Source: Parvibaculum sp.
GTDB taxonomy: Bacteria; Pseudomonadota; Alphaproteobacteria; Parvibaculales; Parvibaculaceae
Length of the DNA: 46,889 nt
Assembly: GCF_002684405.1 (NCBI RefSeq)
Contig: NZ_NYVD01000027.1
Coordinates: forward strand, 1-46,889
Direction: 5' to 3'
The position numbers were made by a program, and so were the translations under genes. The notes under the pieces were generated by a model, which was not told the DNA's origin, searched no databases, and saw nothing but the letters and a program-made list of their open reading frames with translations. This document shows, piece after piece, positions 28,333-37,427 of this stretch (the stretch's first letter is position 1; every line of letters begins with the position of its first letter).

Positions 28333-28866
28333 ATGGACAGGCTGAGCGACATAAACGTAACGGCAAAACCGGGCGCCAAGACGGGCCGGTTGACGGCGGG
28401 AAACCACGACTTCCCCTGTGCCATTGGCAGGACCGGGCTTGCCGGAGAAAAACGAGAAGGCGATGGCGGCACGCCGATCGGCACCTTTCCGCTTCGCGAG
28501 CTCCGCTACCGGCAGGACCGCCTGGCCGCGCCGGAAACAGGCCTGCCCCTGATCCCTATCGGGCCGAAGGATGGCTGGTGCGACGCATCCGCCGATCCTG
28601 CCTATAACCGGCCCGTGGACTTCCCCTATACCGCCAGCGCCGAACAGATGTGGCGCGATGACCACCTCTACGATCTGGTGATCGTGGTGGGCTATAATGA
28701 CGATCCCGTCGTGCCCGAGGCGGGCAGCGCAATCTTCATTCATCTGGCAAAGGAAAAGAATGGCGAACTCCAGCCCACCCAGGGCTGTGTCTCGCTGCGC
28801 CTCGACGACATGCTGGCGCTTCTGGCACGCATTGACGACGAGACGGTAATTTCTATTTCCGGTTAG
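28333..28866 (+). CDS. L,D-transpeptidase family (YkuD) protein
   Basis: Catalytic domain of 177 residues similar to L,D-transpeptidases, which make 3-3 cross-links in peptidoglycan or attach lipoproteins to it. The catalytic signature is IFIHLAKEKNGELQPTQGCVSL, with His137 and Cys152; the usual HGC is here QGC. GDGGTPIGTFPLREL is the conserved N-terminal part. There is no clear signal peptide, which is a shortfall if it acts in the periplasm. It lies 40 bases after the hypothetical gene and overlaps the end of yggS by three bases on the other strand. Confidence 0.85.
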   Translation: MDRLSDINVTAKPGAKTGRLTAGNHDFPCAIGRTGLAGEKREGDGGTPIGTFPLRELRYRQDRLAAPETGLPLIPIGPKDGWCDASADPAYNRPVDFPYTASAEQMWRDDHLYDLVIVVGYNDDPVVPEAGSAIFIHLAKEKNGELQPTQGCVSLRLDDMLALLARIDDETVISISG

Positions 28867-29561
28867 GGCCGGGTCCGGCTGCCGAAAATGGCACTCCCAA
28901 CGCGCACATGAGTCGCGCCGCAGGCGATGGCGGTTTCATAATCGCCGCTCATCCCCATGGAGAGTTTCTCCAACCCGTTGCGCCGCGCGATCTTTTCCAA
29001 CAACGCAAAATGCAGCGCCGGTTCTTCGTCGACCGGCGGAATGCACATCAGGCCCTCGACCTCGATTTGCCATTCGCCCTTGCAGGACGCGATGAAGTCA
29101 TCGACCTCGGCAGGCAGCAGCCCGGCCTTCTGTTCCTCTTCGCCCGTATTCACCTGAACGAAGAGCCGAGGAAGCGACGCGCCCTTCTCGCGCTCCTTCA
29201 CCAGCGCACGCGCAAGCTTTTCGCGATCGAGCGTGTGCATGACGTCGAAAAGGGCCAGCGCCTCTTTCACCTTGTTGGTCTGCAGCGGACCGATTAGGTG
29301 AAGTTCGATATCGGCGAAATGCTCTTTCAGTGCCGGCCACTTGCCCTGCGCTTCCTGCACACGGTTCTCGCCGAAAACACGCTGTCCGACTTCCAGCACC
29401 GGCAGAATGGCTTCCGCATCGAACGTCTTGGAAACGGCAATCAGCGTCACCGCCGCCGGATCGCGTCCGGCCTCGCGCGCTGCCGCGGCCAATTTCTGCC
29501 GCACCCCGGCCAGGCGCGTCACCGCCGTTTCCTCTTTATGCGCCGCGTCGTTCCGTGCCAT
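28863..29561 (-). CDS. YggS-type PLP homeostasis protein
   Basis: Single-domain TIM-barrel PLP-binding protein (YggS/PROSC/YBL036c family), 232 residues. It buffers pyridoxal phosphate and affects amino-acid balance; it has no known enzymatic activity. The PLP lysine is in LIAVSKT (Lys45). FGENRVQEA, HLIGPLQTNK, LSMGMSGDYETAI and HVRVGSAIFG are the family signatures. It is divergent from the ThiE-like gene (31-base gap) and overlaps the transpeptidase end by three bases. Confidence 0.95.
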   Translation of the reverse strand: MARNDAAHKEETAVTRLAGVRQKLAAAAREAGRDPAAVTLIAVSKTFDAEAILPVLEVGQRVFGENRVQEAQGKWPALKEHFADIELHLIGPLQTNKVKEALALFDVMHTLDREKLARALVKEREKGASLPRLFVQVNTGEEEQKAGLLPAEVDDFIASCKGEWQIEVEGLMCIPPVDEEPALHFALLEKIARRNGLEKLSMGMSGDYETAIACGATHVRVGSAIFGSRTRP

Positions 29562-29592
29562 TTATACCCTCTCGTTCAGGAGGTCGAAGCTA

Positions 29593-30258
29593 GTGCCGCA
29601 AGGCTCCGAAAACAAGATATCCACGCCCAGCGCAGCCCTCATCGCGCGCGCGGCGCATCGCTTTGGCGCGCATGGCGCCCCCGCTGTGATCGGCATGACC
29701 GATCCCGCCCGCCTGCCCGATCCGGAACGGGCACTGGCCGCCCTGCCACCCGGCAACATCCTTATCTGGCGTGCCTATGGTGAAGCCCTTTCCCGTCGGG
29801 ACGTCCGCCATGTCGCACGGCTTGCGGAAAACAGGAACTGCCTCCTGCTGCTGGCAGGCCAGCCGCGCCTCGCCATGCATGCCCATGGCATGCATCTCGC
29901 CGAGCGCCGGCTTATCGATCCGTTCACAGATGGTTATCTGATGGATAGGCGGAGCCACCGGCCCGATTTCATCGTCACCGCCGCCGCCCATTCCGAAGTT
30001 GCAATCCGCCGCGCTGCAAATACGCAAGTAGATGCCGTTCTGATCTCGCCGGTCTTTGCAACGGAGAGCCATCCGGGCGCGCCCCATCTCGGCGTGATCC
30101 GCACAGCGTCGCTCGCCCGTAATGCCTCGGCCCTTGGCCTTGCTGCCTACGCATTGGGAGGCATCACGACGGAGAGCGACGTTCGGCGGCTGACGCAAAC
30201 CGGCGTTACCGGCATCGCCGGGATCGGCGTTCTGCAGGCGGGAAACCGTCAGGCGTAA
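29593..30258 (+). CDS. ThiE/TenI-type thiamine phosphate synthase-like protein
   Basis: TIM-barrel protein of 221 residues resembling thiamine phosphate synthase/TenI. GTG 29593 is preceded by a perfect AGGAGG at 29578-29583, which decides the start. The C-terminal part is family-like: LISPVFATESHPGAPHLGV (where ThiE has a GPVFPTxTK-type motif), AYALGGIT and GVTGIAGIGVL. The pyrophosphate-binding region is not well conserved by eye, so a TenI-like or degenerate role is possible. It converges on a sulfotransferase gene with a 10-base overlap. No other thi genes are nearby. Confidence 0.75.
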   Translation: MPQGSENKISTPSAALIARAAHRFGAHGAPAVIGMTDPARLPDPERALAALPPGNILIWRAYGEALSRRDVRHVARLAENRNCLLLLAGQPRLAMHAHGMHLAERRLIDPFTDGYLMDRRSHRPDFIVTAAAHSEVAIRRAANTQVDAVLISPVFATESHPGAPHLGVIRTASLARNASALGLAAYALGGITTESDVRRLTQTGVTGIAGIGVLQAGNRQA

Positions 30259-31088
30259 TCTTCCGGGATATACCCGAAGCGTTCCATCTGTTCGCGATGA
30301 TCGGAAATGATCCGGCGGATCTGTTTTTCGGTCAGCTCTTCGCGCCACTGGCCGACCTGCCCCTTGCGGAAAAACGATTCCGCATGATCCGGCCGTTCGT
30401 TGAACCCTTCCTCTTTCTCCAGAGCCTTGAGCGTTTTGAAGGACGAATTGGCAATAGCGCGTTCCAGCCGCTCCGGCGGCGTATTCAAACCGAGGAACCG
30501 GACAACAGAACCAAATGCCTCAGTCGGTTTCTCGAGCATATCCTCATATCTCAATACGAGAAGTTGCGGACTGGGATGCTCTGTCCAGCTTCTCACATTC
30601 TCCGACCACGTATTATAGCGTTCGGGAACATGGCTATCCGTCTTTGCGACGCCACCCTCCGAGCTACCCATGATCTCGATTGTTTCGTCAATAGGTCGAG
30701 CGAAATGATCGCGCGCCGACAAGACCACATCTAGAGGATTGCGAACCATATAGATGGCGCCGGCAGTCACGTTCAGATTGACGAGCGGATACCCAAGCCA
30801 ATCGCCCATATAGTTATGAGTCTTGACGAACACGGAGTCCGGACTGGCAAACGTGAAGTCTGCCTGAACAGCGCTCCGGATCTTCATGACATCCTGGAGC
30901 GTGACCTTCTCCCACGGCTTCTGAATACGCCGGCGATAATGCGTCGACGTAACCTCACTGATGCAAAATCGCGTCAGTTCATTGAGGCTTACAGGCTTTT
31001 CCGCATTCATCAGAAAATTGTGAAGAAAAGTCCGCATCCAAGTGTTGCCGGACTTGGGATAGGACGCGAGCCAGATTAGCCCTCCCAT
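30249..31088 (-). CDS. PAPS-dependent sulfotransferase (second)
   Basis: Cytosolic-type sulfotransferase domain protein, 279 residues. ATG 31088 follows AAGGAGAAG. The 5'-phosphosulfate loop WLASYPKSGNTWMR starts near residue 6, the 3'-phosphate motif IYMVRNPLDVVLSARDHF lies near 117-134, and a RYEDMLEKP helix follows. Acceptor unknown. It is a tandem paralogue of the gene 51 bases upstream (equal length, roughly half the residues identical by eye), so a local duplication is likely. Base use looks more AT-rich than in the flanking genes. Confidence 0.92.
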   Translation of the reverse strand: MGGLIWLASYPKSGNTWMRTFLHNFLMNAEKPVSLNELTRFCISEVTSTHYRRRIQKPWEKVTLQDVMKIRSAVQADFTFASPDSVFVKTHNYMGDWLGYPLVNLNVTAGAIYMVRNPLDVVLSARDHFARPIDETIEIMGSSEGGVAKTDSHVPERYNTWSENVRSWTEHPSPQLLVLRYEDMLEKPTEAFGSVVRFLGLNTPPERLERAIANSSFKTLKALEKEEGFNERPDHAESFFRKGQVGQWREELTEKQIRRIISDHREQMERFGYIPEDYA

Positions 31089-31139
31089 GTTTCTTCTCCT
31101 TCCCTCCGCATTCGCCAATGAACGATAGTCAGTCGGTCG

Positions 31140-31979
31140 TCAGGCATAATCTTTCGGTACATAGTCGAACCGCTCCATCTGCTCCCGGTGGTTATCTATC
31201 ACGCGGCGAATTTGCTCGGGCGTCAGTTTCTCTTTCCACTGCTCCGCCTTGCCTTCTCTGAAAAACTTGTCCGAAGCTTTTGATTTCTCCTGAAAACCCG
31301 ACTTTTCTTCCTGAGCTTTCAATACCTTGAACGACGAAAACTTGATGGCACGCTCAAGTCTTTCAGCGGGCGGTTTGAGCCCAAGGAATCCCGCCACCTG
31401 CTTGAAGTGTTTACGTGGTTTGCGGATCAGATCTTCGTACCGCACCACGAGCAATTGAGGGTTCGGATTTTGCGTCCAGCTCTGAACATGAAACGACCAC
31501 GAAGAAAGATATTCAAATACGTGACGATCATTTCCACCGGTCATGGCATCCGGGTCGGACATAAAATCGATTGCTTCGTCCGTCGTAAGACCAAAATGAT
31601 TGGCGGCGGAAAGCGTAATATCGAGAGGATTACGGACGATATAGATAGCGCCGGCGGTGACATCCATATTGTGGATGGGATAGCCAAAAGACTCGCCAAG
31701 GAAATTATGCGTCTTGACGAAAACAGAGTCGGGAAAAGCTGTCGTGAAGTCTTGATGGACAATCGGCCGGATGGCTGCCAGCTCTTCGGGGGTTAGATCG
31801 CCGACAGTTTTCGGCGCACGTGGCGCATACCAACTCGCGTCGGACTCCCCCAAACAGAAATCCGCCATCCTGTTGATATCGACCGGCGTCGAGCCTCCCC
31901 TCAGCAAGTTATGCAGGAAACTCCGCATCCAGGTGTTGCCGGATTTCGGATAGGAGGCGAGCCAAATTAACGCGCCCAA
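31140..31979 (-). CDS. PAPS-dependent sulfotransferase (third)
   Basis: Sulfotransferase of 279 residues, paralogue of the previous gene: WLASYPKSGNTWMRS, IYIVRNPLDITLSAANHF and VRYEDLIRKP are present. The start is TTG at 31979, preceded by GGGAGAG; an in-frame stop lies just upstream and no ATG fits. The pair probably forms one minus-strand transcript. The C-terminus QMERFDYVPKDYA matches its partner. As with the other two sulfotransferases in the window, no PAPS-synthesis genes are present. The base composition by eye is poorer in GC than the neighbours, which fits acquisition or relaxed selection. Confidence 0.92.
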   Translation of the reverse strand: MGALIWLASYPKSGNTWMRSFLHNLLRGGSTPVDINRMADFCLGESDASWYAPRAPKTVGDLTPEELAAIRPIVHQDFTTAFPDSVFVKTHNFLGESFGYPIHNMDVTAGAIYIVRNPLDITLSAANHFGLTTDEAIDFMSDPDAMTGGNDRHVFEYLSSWSFHVQSWTQNPNPQLLVVRYEDLIRKPRKHFKQVAGFLGLKPPAERLERAIKFSSFKVLKAQEEKSGFQEKSKASDKFFREGKAEQWKEKLTPEQIRRVIDNHREQMERFDYVPKDYA

Positions 31980-32055
31980 CGATTTCTCTCCCGTTCACTT
32001 CTTGTTTGTGGTCCGGCCCATTATCGAAATCGAAATAGGACCGTACAAACAAAAA

Positions 32056-32079
32056 GAGAGCGGGCCGAAACCCGCTCTC
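32056..32079 (-). terminator. Intrinsic terminator of the porin gene
   Basis: Perfect 9-bp stem (32056-32064 with 32071-32079), six-base loop, and a T-run on the minus strand (A-run 32051-32055). It lies 24 bases beyond the porin stop. Confidence 0.93.
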
Positions 32080-32102
32080 CAAAAGTCTTGGTTTCGTTCG
32101 GA

Positions 32103-33284
32103 TTAGAACGAAACGGCAAGCACGATACCGCCCGACGTCGTGTCGAAGGTCTGCGCACCCGCAGCAGCCTTTTTGCTGTTGAACTGGACGTCGAGACCGA
32201 GGTCGACACCAGAACCCAGCGAGTAGCCGCCACCAACCTGCCAAGCCTTCGACTCGGCACCATTGGAACCGAACGTCGAGGTCGCGGAAGAGTCGTCCTG
32301 GCTTTCCAGGTAGGCAACGCCAACCGTCCACGGGCCCGTGCCGTAGGACAGACCGACGGTCCAGGTCTTGACTTCGGCACCGGCGTCGGCCAGCGAAGCG
32401 ACCGGCGTGAACGCACCGTAGTTGGTCGGACCGGCAAGGTCTTCGCTCTGGTACCAGGCACCGCCGAGCGTGAAGCCCATGTAGCCGAGGCTTGCGCCGA
32501 AGCCGTATTCCTTCGGATCGGTGTTCGAAGCATTGCCGTCGCCGTCCGTGTAGAAACCGTCGACGCCAAGGTCGACGCCACCGATCGTGCCGGCATAGTT
32601 AGCCGCGACTTCGAACACATCCGTCGTCGGGCCAACGCCGCCGCCGCCGGTCAGCTTCGGCAGAACAGTCAGACCGTTCGCGTTCACACCCGTGGTGCTC
32701 TGCGTCACGTCAGGCGTGTAGGACACACCGAGCTGGAAGCCGGCAAAACGCGGCGTGAAGTACGACACCTTGTTCGCGTCCGTCGCCATCAGCGAGAAGG
32801 TCGTGTTACGGGAAAGACCCGCGCTGCCGACACCGTTGTAGATGTTCGGGGAGTCGACACCGTTACCCGGCACGAACCACGGAGAGGTGTAGTGCATCTT
32901 GTAGGCGGCACCGTCCACGCCACCGATTTCGAAACGACCGAAGCCGCCTTCGAGGTAGGCGAAGAGCTGGCGGAACGTCACGCCAGACGGCGCACCGGCA
33001 TTGGCAAGAGTGTTCCAGTCGCTGCCGAGCATCATCTTGGCGTCGACACCGGCGGTCATGCCGTTGTCCAGCGTGCCTTCGGCGATGATGTCGATGTTAC
33101 GGGCAACAACGGCAACCTTCGTGTCCTGGTAGGACGTGGCGCCGGTGGAGTCCGCGTCAACGACGTAGAAACCGGTCACGACGGAACCGCTGACCGAAAC
33201 GGAAAGCGGGTCGCCGGCGAGAGCCGGACCGGCCACCAGGCCGGCAGAGACGAGAGCGGTCGTCCCCAGAAGAATCTTTTTCAT
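32103..33284 (-). CDS. Outer-membrane porin
   Basis: General diffusion porin of 393 residues. ATG 33284 follows GAGGAAC. A standard signal peptide (MKKILLGTTALVSAGLVAGPALA) is followed by GDPLSVSVSGSV, the usual mature start. The body is Gly-rich with alternating beta-strands (FGRFEIGGVDGAAYKMHY, FAGFQLGVSYTPD, TWTVGLSYGTGPWTVGVAYLES). It ends in phenylalanine (VLAVSF), the BAM recognition signal. It fits the 16-strand alphaproteobacterial porins, and is likely abundant: it has its own promoter, leader and terminator. Synonymous codons look biased toward C-ending forms. Confidence 0.94.
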   Translation of the reverse strand: MKKILLGTTALVSAGLVAGPALAGDPLSVSVSGSVVTGFYVVDADSTGATSYQDTKVAVVARNIDIIAEGTLDNGMTAGVDAKMMLGSDWNTLANAGAPSGVTFRQLFAYLEGGFGRFEIGGVDGAAYKMHYTSPWFVPGNGVDSPNIYNGVGSAGLSRNTTFSLMATDANKVSYFTPRFAGFQLGVSYTPDVTQSTTGVNANGLTVLPKLTGGGGVGPTTDVFEVAANYAGTIGGVDLGVDGFYTDGDGNASNTDPKEYGFGASLGYMGFTLGGAWYQSEDLAGPTNYGAFTPVASLADAGAEVKTWTVGLSYGTGPWTVGVAYLESQDDSSATSTFGSNGAESKAWQVGGGYSLGSGVDLGLDVQFNSKKAAAGAQTFDTTSGGIVLAVSF

Positions 33285-33444
33285 GTGTTCCTCGCAGTAG
33301 CAGCTAGTGCTGGTCCATTTACAAACCGCCGGGGTTGTCTGAGGCATGCGGGATAAGGAGTTTTCCCCCAACGCTTGCCCAGTCCGCCCGACCGGATCGC
33401 AACATTCGCCGGGCCGACAAGGTGCCCCCCGAGCGCGTAGGCTG

Positions 33445-33473
33445 ATTAATCCGTCGATAACCCTCAGGGTCAA
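33445..33473 (-). promoter_or_regulatory. Candidate porin promoter
   Basis: On the minus strand TTGACC (33473-33468), a 17-base spacer and ATTAAT (33450-33445). This would give a leader of about 155 bases before the porin start. The -10 box is imperfect. Confidence 0.45.
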
Positions 33474-33543
33474 GCGCACCCGCCCTTATGACGATGGAAT
33501 GTCGGTAGATGTTGCCGAAACAGCACAAGCAGGCCCAAGGTAG

Positions 33544-33558
33544 TTAACGAACCGTTAA
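33544..33558. promoter_or_regulatory. CtrA-type full site upstream of the porin
   Basis: TTAA-N7-TTAA with C following the second half, a perfect match to the CtrA consensus. It is 70 bases upstream of the candidate porin promoter and about 490 bases before the DUF3576 gene. Confidence 0.5.
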
Positions 33559-33895
33559 CGCAAAAGGGTCGCCTCCACCTCCAAACCGCTTGTGCCACAA
33601 GGATGTTTTGCCCCCGTGGCGCAATTTACAACACGAATCAGTACCCCTGATCGGCCCTTTCGCCGTCAAGAAAGCGTCATGGCATGTGGTTATTGCGCAA
33701 CATATAGGCGACATGCCCAGGCAGTTTGCCTGAAATCTCAGCACACGCGGGGGGCTTGGCGAGCAGGAATACCCGAGATGGCGCGGGGCGCGAAAAAGAC
33801 GGGCGCCGCTGTGGCGTGGGCGTAACGTATCCCGCGCCTTCCCGTGCCACCTCATTTCGCAAACTTAAGGCGCTGCGTGATTGCGGAGAACCGCC

Positions 33896-33985
33896 ATGTC
33901 TCGCTATAAAGGCCCGCCTGCAACGGCAAACAGGGCGCTTGCGGGCGGGAGAACGGGTCCAAGGCCGAAGGCGGCGGACATATAA
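33896..33985 (+). CDS. Possible small ORF, 29 residues
   Basis: ATG 33896 is preceded by GCGGAG at suitable spacing and ends at TAA 33985, 60 bases before the DUF3576 gene. It encodes a basic peptide (MSRYKGPPATANRALAGG...). It might be an upstream leader peptide. No family is recognised. Confidence 0.3.
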   Translation: MSRYKGPPATANRALAGGRTGPRPKAADI

Positions 33986-34045
33986 TCACGGCACCGGCCG
34001 CATCAGACGGCCCGGGGGGCGTAAACAAGAGGCTTGCCGGAACTC

Positions 34046-34666
34046 ATGACCAAGACCGTTGAACGACGCTCGCTGCGTGCAATTTCCGCGACGGGCGGGA
34101 AGCTGAGCCACGTCATCCGCTTCGCATTGGCTGCGGCCATTCTGATGACCGCGTCGGTGAGCCTGACCGCCTGCGGCGTCTTCAGCGGCGGTGAACGGCA
34201 ATATCCCGATACCACCGGTCGCACCGGCCCGACTACCCCCGCGCCCAAGGAAGGCGACCGCCAGACGGTCTTCGGCGAAGGCGGCCTCAACCTCTTTGGC
34301 GGCGGCGGCTCCGGCGACAATACGGGCGGCGGTATCGGTGTGAACTCCTATCTGTGGCGCGCCTCGCTCGACACGCTGAGCTTCATGCCGCTTGCCTCGG
34401 CCGACCCCTTTGGCGGCGTCATCATCACCGACTGGTATCAGGACCCCAAAGCTCAGGGCGAACGCTTCAAGGTCACCACCTATATTCTGGACAAGCGCCT
34501 GCGCGCCGACGGCGTGAAAGTAGCCGTCTTCCGTCAGAAAAAGGACGACAAGGACAACTGGGTGGATACGCCGGTCGATCAGGTGACTGCCACCAAGATC
34601 GAAAACGCCATTCTGGTCCGCGCCCGCGAGCTGCGCATGCGCTCGGTGGACAACACCGGCAACTGA
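34046..34666 (+). CDS. DUF3576 lipoprotein
   Basis: Predicted lipoprotein of 206 residues. The N-terminus is a signal peptide with lipobox LTAC (Cys43), so it should be anchored in the envelope. A Gly/Thr/Pro linker is followed by the conserved DUF3576 part: GVNSYLWRASLDTLSFMPLASADPFGGVIITDWY and the TTYILDKRLRADGVKVAVFRQ segment. Position directly before leuS is usual in alphaproteobacteria. ATG 34046 is preferred over TTG 34034. Function unknown; an outer-membrane biogenesis role is plausible because lptE follows. Confidence 0.88.
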   Translation: MTKTVERRSLRAISATGGKLSHVIRFALAAAILMTASVSLTACGVFSGGERQYPDTTGRTGPTTPAPKEGDRQTVFGEGGLNLFGGGGSGDNTGGGIGVNSYLWRASLDTLSFMPLASADPFGGVIITDWYQDPKAQGERFKVTTYILDKRLRADGVKVAVFRQKKDDKDNWVDTPVDQVTATKIENAILVRARELRMRSVDNTGN

Positions 34667-34702
34667 TCCTTTTCCCGCACCGCGCGGCAAGCTATACCTT
34701 CC

Positions 34703-34740
34703 CCGCCCGCCCGGTTCCGCCGGGCGGGCGGTCCGCTTTT
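34703..34740 (+). terminator. GC-rich hairpin between DUF3576 and leuS
   Basis: Perfect 12-bp stem (34703-34714 with 34720-34731), five-base loop, then a short T-run (34737-34740). It should end or attenuate transcription before leuS. Confidence 0.75.
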
Positions 34741-34798
34741 GGGCCTCAACGTCTCCGTCCCATCTTTTCCACCCCTGACCAGCAATCGATCTATCGGA

Positions 34799-37414
34799 AT
34801 GTCCAGCCGCTACAATCCCCGCACCAGCGAACCGAAATGGCAGAAGGCCTGGACCGAAATGGCCGCCTTCCGCACCGAAGCCGATAGCGGGGACAAGCCG
34901 AAATACTATGTGCTGGAGATGTTCCCCTACCCGTCGGGGCGCATCCATATGGGGCATGTCCGCAACTACACCATGGGCGATGTCATCGCGCGCTACCGCC
35001 GGGCCCGCGGTTTCAACGTGCTGCACCCCATGGGCTGGGATGCCTTCGGCATGCCGGCGGAAAACGCCGCCATGGAAAAGGGCGTCCATCCCAAGGAATG
35101 GACCTACGCCAATATCGCGGCCATGCGCGAGCAGCTGAAAGCCATCGGCCTCGCCATCGACTGGGAGCGCGAATTCGCAACCTGCGATCCCGAATATTAC
35201 GGCCGCCAGCAGGCACTCTTCCTCGACCTGCTGGAGGCAGGTTTCGTGACCCGCAAAAAGAGCACGGTGAACTGGGATCCGGTCGACAATACCGTGCTGG
35301 CCAATGAGCAGGTGATCGATGGACGCGGCTGGCGCTCCGGCGCGCCGGTCGAACGGCGCGAACTCGTGCAATGGTTCCTGACCATCACCGATTTCTCCGA
35401 AGAGCTGCTTGCCGGGCTGGAAACGCTCGATCGCTGGCCCGAAAAGGTCCGGCTGATGCAGAAGAACTGGATCGGCAAATCGGAAGGCGCCCGCGTATTC
35501 TTCCCTGTCCAGGGGCTGGCGGACGAACCGGATTACGCGCTGGAAATTTTCACGACCCGGCCCGACACGCTTTATGGCGCTTCCTTCTGCGCCGTGTCCC
35601 CGCATCATCCGCTGGCGCAGAAACTCGCTGCGGACAATGAAGAACTGCAGGCCTTTATCCGCAAATGCGATCAGCTCGGCACCTCCGAGGAAGCGATCGA
35701 GACGGCGGAAAAAATGGGCTTCGATACCGGGCTCACCGCGCACCACCCGTTCATTGAAGGGCATACCCTGCCCGTCTATGTCGCCAATTTCGTGCTGATG
35801 GAATATGGCACGGGCGCCATCTTCGCCTGCCCTGCGCATGATCAGCGCGATCTGGATTTCGCCCGCAAATATGGCCTCGACGTCATTCCCGTCGTCGCAC
35901 CCAAGGACAAGACCGGCGAAGAACTCGACGCCTGGCTGGCCGAATTTGCCGCCAGGGCCGAGGAGGCTTTCACCGGCGACGGCGTGGCGGTCAATTCCGG
36001 CTTCCTGAACGGGCTCGATGTCGCCGCGGCCAAGCGCGCCGCCATCGAAAAGCTCGAAAGCCTGAAGATCGGCGAAGGCACGGTGAACTACCGCCTGCGC
36101 GATTGGGGCGTGTCGCGCCAGCGCTATTGGGGCTGCCCCATTCCCGTCATCCATTGCGATGAGTGCGGCACACTGCCCGTGCCGAAAGATCAGCTGCCGG
36201 TGACGCTGCCCGACGATGTGACCTTCGATGTGCCGGGCAACCCGCTCGACCGCCACCCGAGCTGGAAACATGTCGACTGCCCGTCATGCGGCAAGCCTGC
36301 GCGCCGAGAGACCGACACCTTCGACACCTTTGTCGACAGCTCCTGGTATTTCGCCCGCTTCACCTCTCCGCATGCGGAGGGTCCGGTGGACAAGGCGGCG
36401 GCGGAGCACTGGCTGCCGGTGGACCAGTATATCGGCGGCATTGAGCACGCGATCCTGCACCTGCTCTATTCGCGGTTCTTCACGCGCGCCATGCGGAAGG
36501 CCGGACAGCTCGATCTCGCCGAACCCTTTGCCGGGCTTTTCACGCAAGGCATGGTGAACCACGAGACCTATCGCGACGCCGACGGCAAATGGGTCGCGCC
36601 AACGGACGTCGTTGTGGACAATGTCGACGGCAAGCGGTCTGCAAAGCACGCCGAAACCGGCGCGCCCGTCTCGATCGGCTCGGTCGAGAAAATGTCGAAG
36701 TCGAAGAAAAACACGGTCGACCCCACCGATATCATCGACCAATACGGCGCCGACACCGCGCGCTGGTTCATGCTGTCCGACAGCCCGCCCGAACGCGACG
36801 TCCAGTGGACGGATGCCGGCGCGGAGGGCGCCTGGCGTTTCACCCAGCGTTTCTGGCGTCTGGCATCGGAGGGCGCGGACGAGCTTTGTCCCGCCGGTAC
36901 GCCGATGCCGGAGCTCGACGACACGGCCATGGCGCTGCACCGGACCGCACATCAGGCCCTCGCCTCGATCACCGAGGATATCGAGCATCTGCGTTTCAAC
37001 CGGGCGGTTGCCCGTATCTACGAACTCGCCAATGCGATTTCAGGCTTCAAGACGGAAAACGAGGCCGGGAAATGGGCCCGGCGCGAGGCGCTGGAATTCA
37101 TGGTGCTCTGCACTGCGCCCATGATGCCGCATCTGGCCGAGGAGTGCTGGTTGGCACTCGGGCACGAGACGCTGATCGTGGAAACGCCCTGGCCGGTTGC
37201 CGATCCGGCGCTGCTGGTAGATGATCGCGTTACGATGGCGGTACAGGTAAACGGCAAACGGCGCGACGAGCTGACCGTGGCCCGCGACGCAGAAAAAGAA
37301 GACGTGGAGCGCGCCGCGCTCGCGCTTGAGAAGGTGGAAAGGGCGATCGATGGAAAGACGGTGCGGAAAGTCATCGTGGTACCGGGCAAGATCGTCAACA
37401 TCGTCGCCAATTGA
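34799..37414 (+). CDS. leuS: Leucyl-tRNA synthetase
   Basis: Class I aminoacyl-tRNA synthetase that charges tRNA-Leu; 871 residues, the bacterial length. The HIGH motif is HMGH (residues 50-53) and KMSKS is at 631-635. The CP1 editing domain lies between (about 225-420, with [15 protein letters not shown]). A zinc-type cysteine pattern is seen in HCDECG and DCPSCG. The leucine-specific region and the C-terminal [13 protein letters not shown] segment are present. ATG 34799 is chosen by homology; no strong ribosome site precedes it. lptE and holA follow closely in one operon. Confidence 0.98.
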   Translation: MSSRYNPRTSEPKWQKAWTEMAAFRTEADSGDKPKYYVLEMFPYPSGRIHMGHVRNYTMGDVIARYRRARGFNVLHPMGWDAFGMPAENAAMEKGVHPKEWTYANIAAMREQLKAIGLAIDWEREFATCDPEYYGRQQALFLDLLEAGFVTRKKSTVNWDPVDNTVLANEQVIDGRGWRSGAPVERRELVQWFLTITDFSEELLAGLETLDRWPEKVRLMQKNWIGKSEGARVFFPVQGLADEPDYALEIFTTRPDTLYGASFCAVSPHHPLAQKLAADNEELQAFIRKCDQLGTSEEAIETAEKMGFDTGLTAHHPFIEGHTLPVYVANFVLMEYGTGAIFACPAHDQRDLDFARKYGLDVIPVVAPKDKTGEELDAWLAEFAARAEEAFTGDGVAVNSGFLNGLDVAAAKRAAIEKLESLKIGEGTVNYRLRDWGVSRQRYWGCPIPVIHCDECGTLPVPKDQLPVTLPDDVTFDVPGNPLDRHPSWKHVDCPSCGKPARRETDTFDTFVDSSWYFARFTSPHAEGPVDKAAAEHWLPVDQYIGGIEHAILHLLYSRFFTRAMRKAGQLDLAEPFAGLFTQGMVNHETYRDADGKWVAPTDVVVDNVDGKRSAKHAETGAPVSIGSVEKMSKSKKNTVDPTDIIDQYGADTARWFMLSDSPPERDVQWTDAGAEGAWRFTQRFWRLASEGADELCPAGTPMPELDDTAMALHRTAHQALASITEDIEHLRFNRAVARIYELANAISGFKTENEAGKWARREALEFMVLCTAPMMPHLAEECWLALGHETLIVETPWPVADPALLVDDRVTMAVQVNGKRRDELTVARDAEKEDVERAALALEKVERAIDGKTVRKVIVVPGKIVNIVAN

Positions 37415-37427
37415 ACGCCCGCGGCCC

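Larger units (their letters stand above)
33285..34045. other. Divergent intergenic region porin-DUF3576
   Basis: A 761-base gap. It holds the candidate porin promoter (33445-33473), a CtrA-type site (33544-33558), a 7-bp inverted repeat GGCATGT/ACATGCC (33681-33717) around a TTGCGCAA palindrome, a small ORF (33896-33985) and a TATAAT hexamer at 33981-33986 without a good -35 box. Confidence 0.6.
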
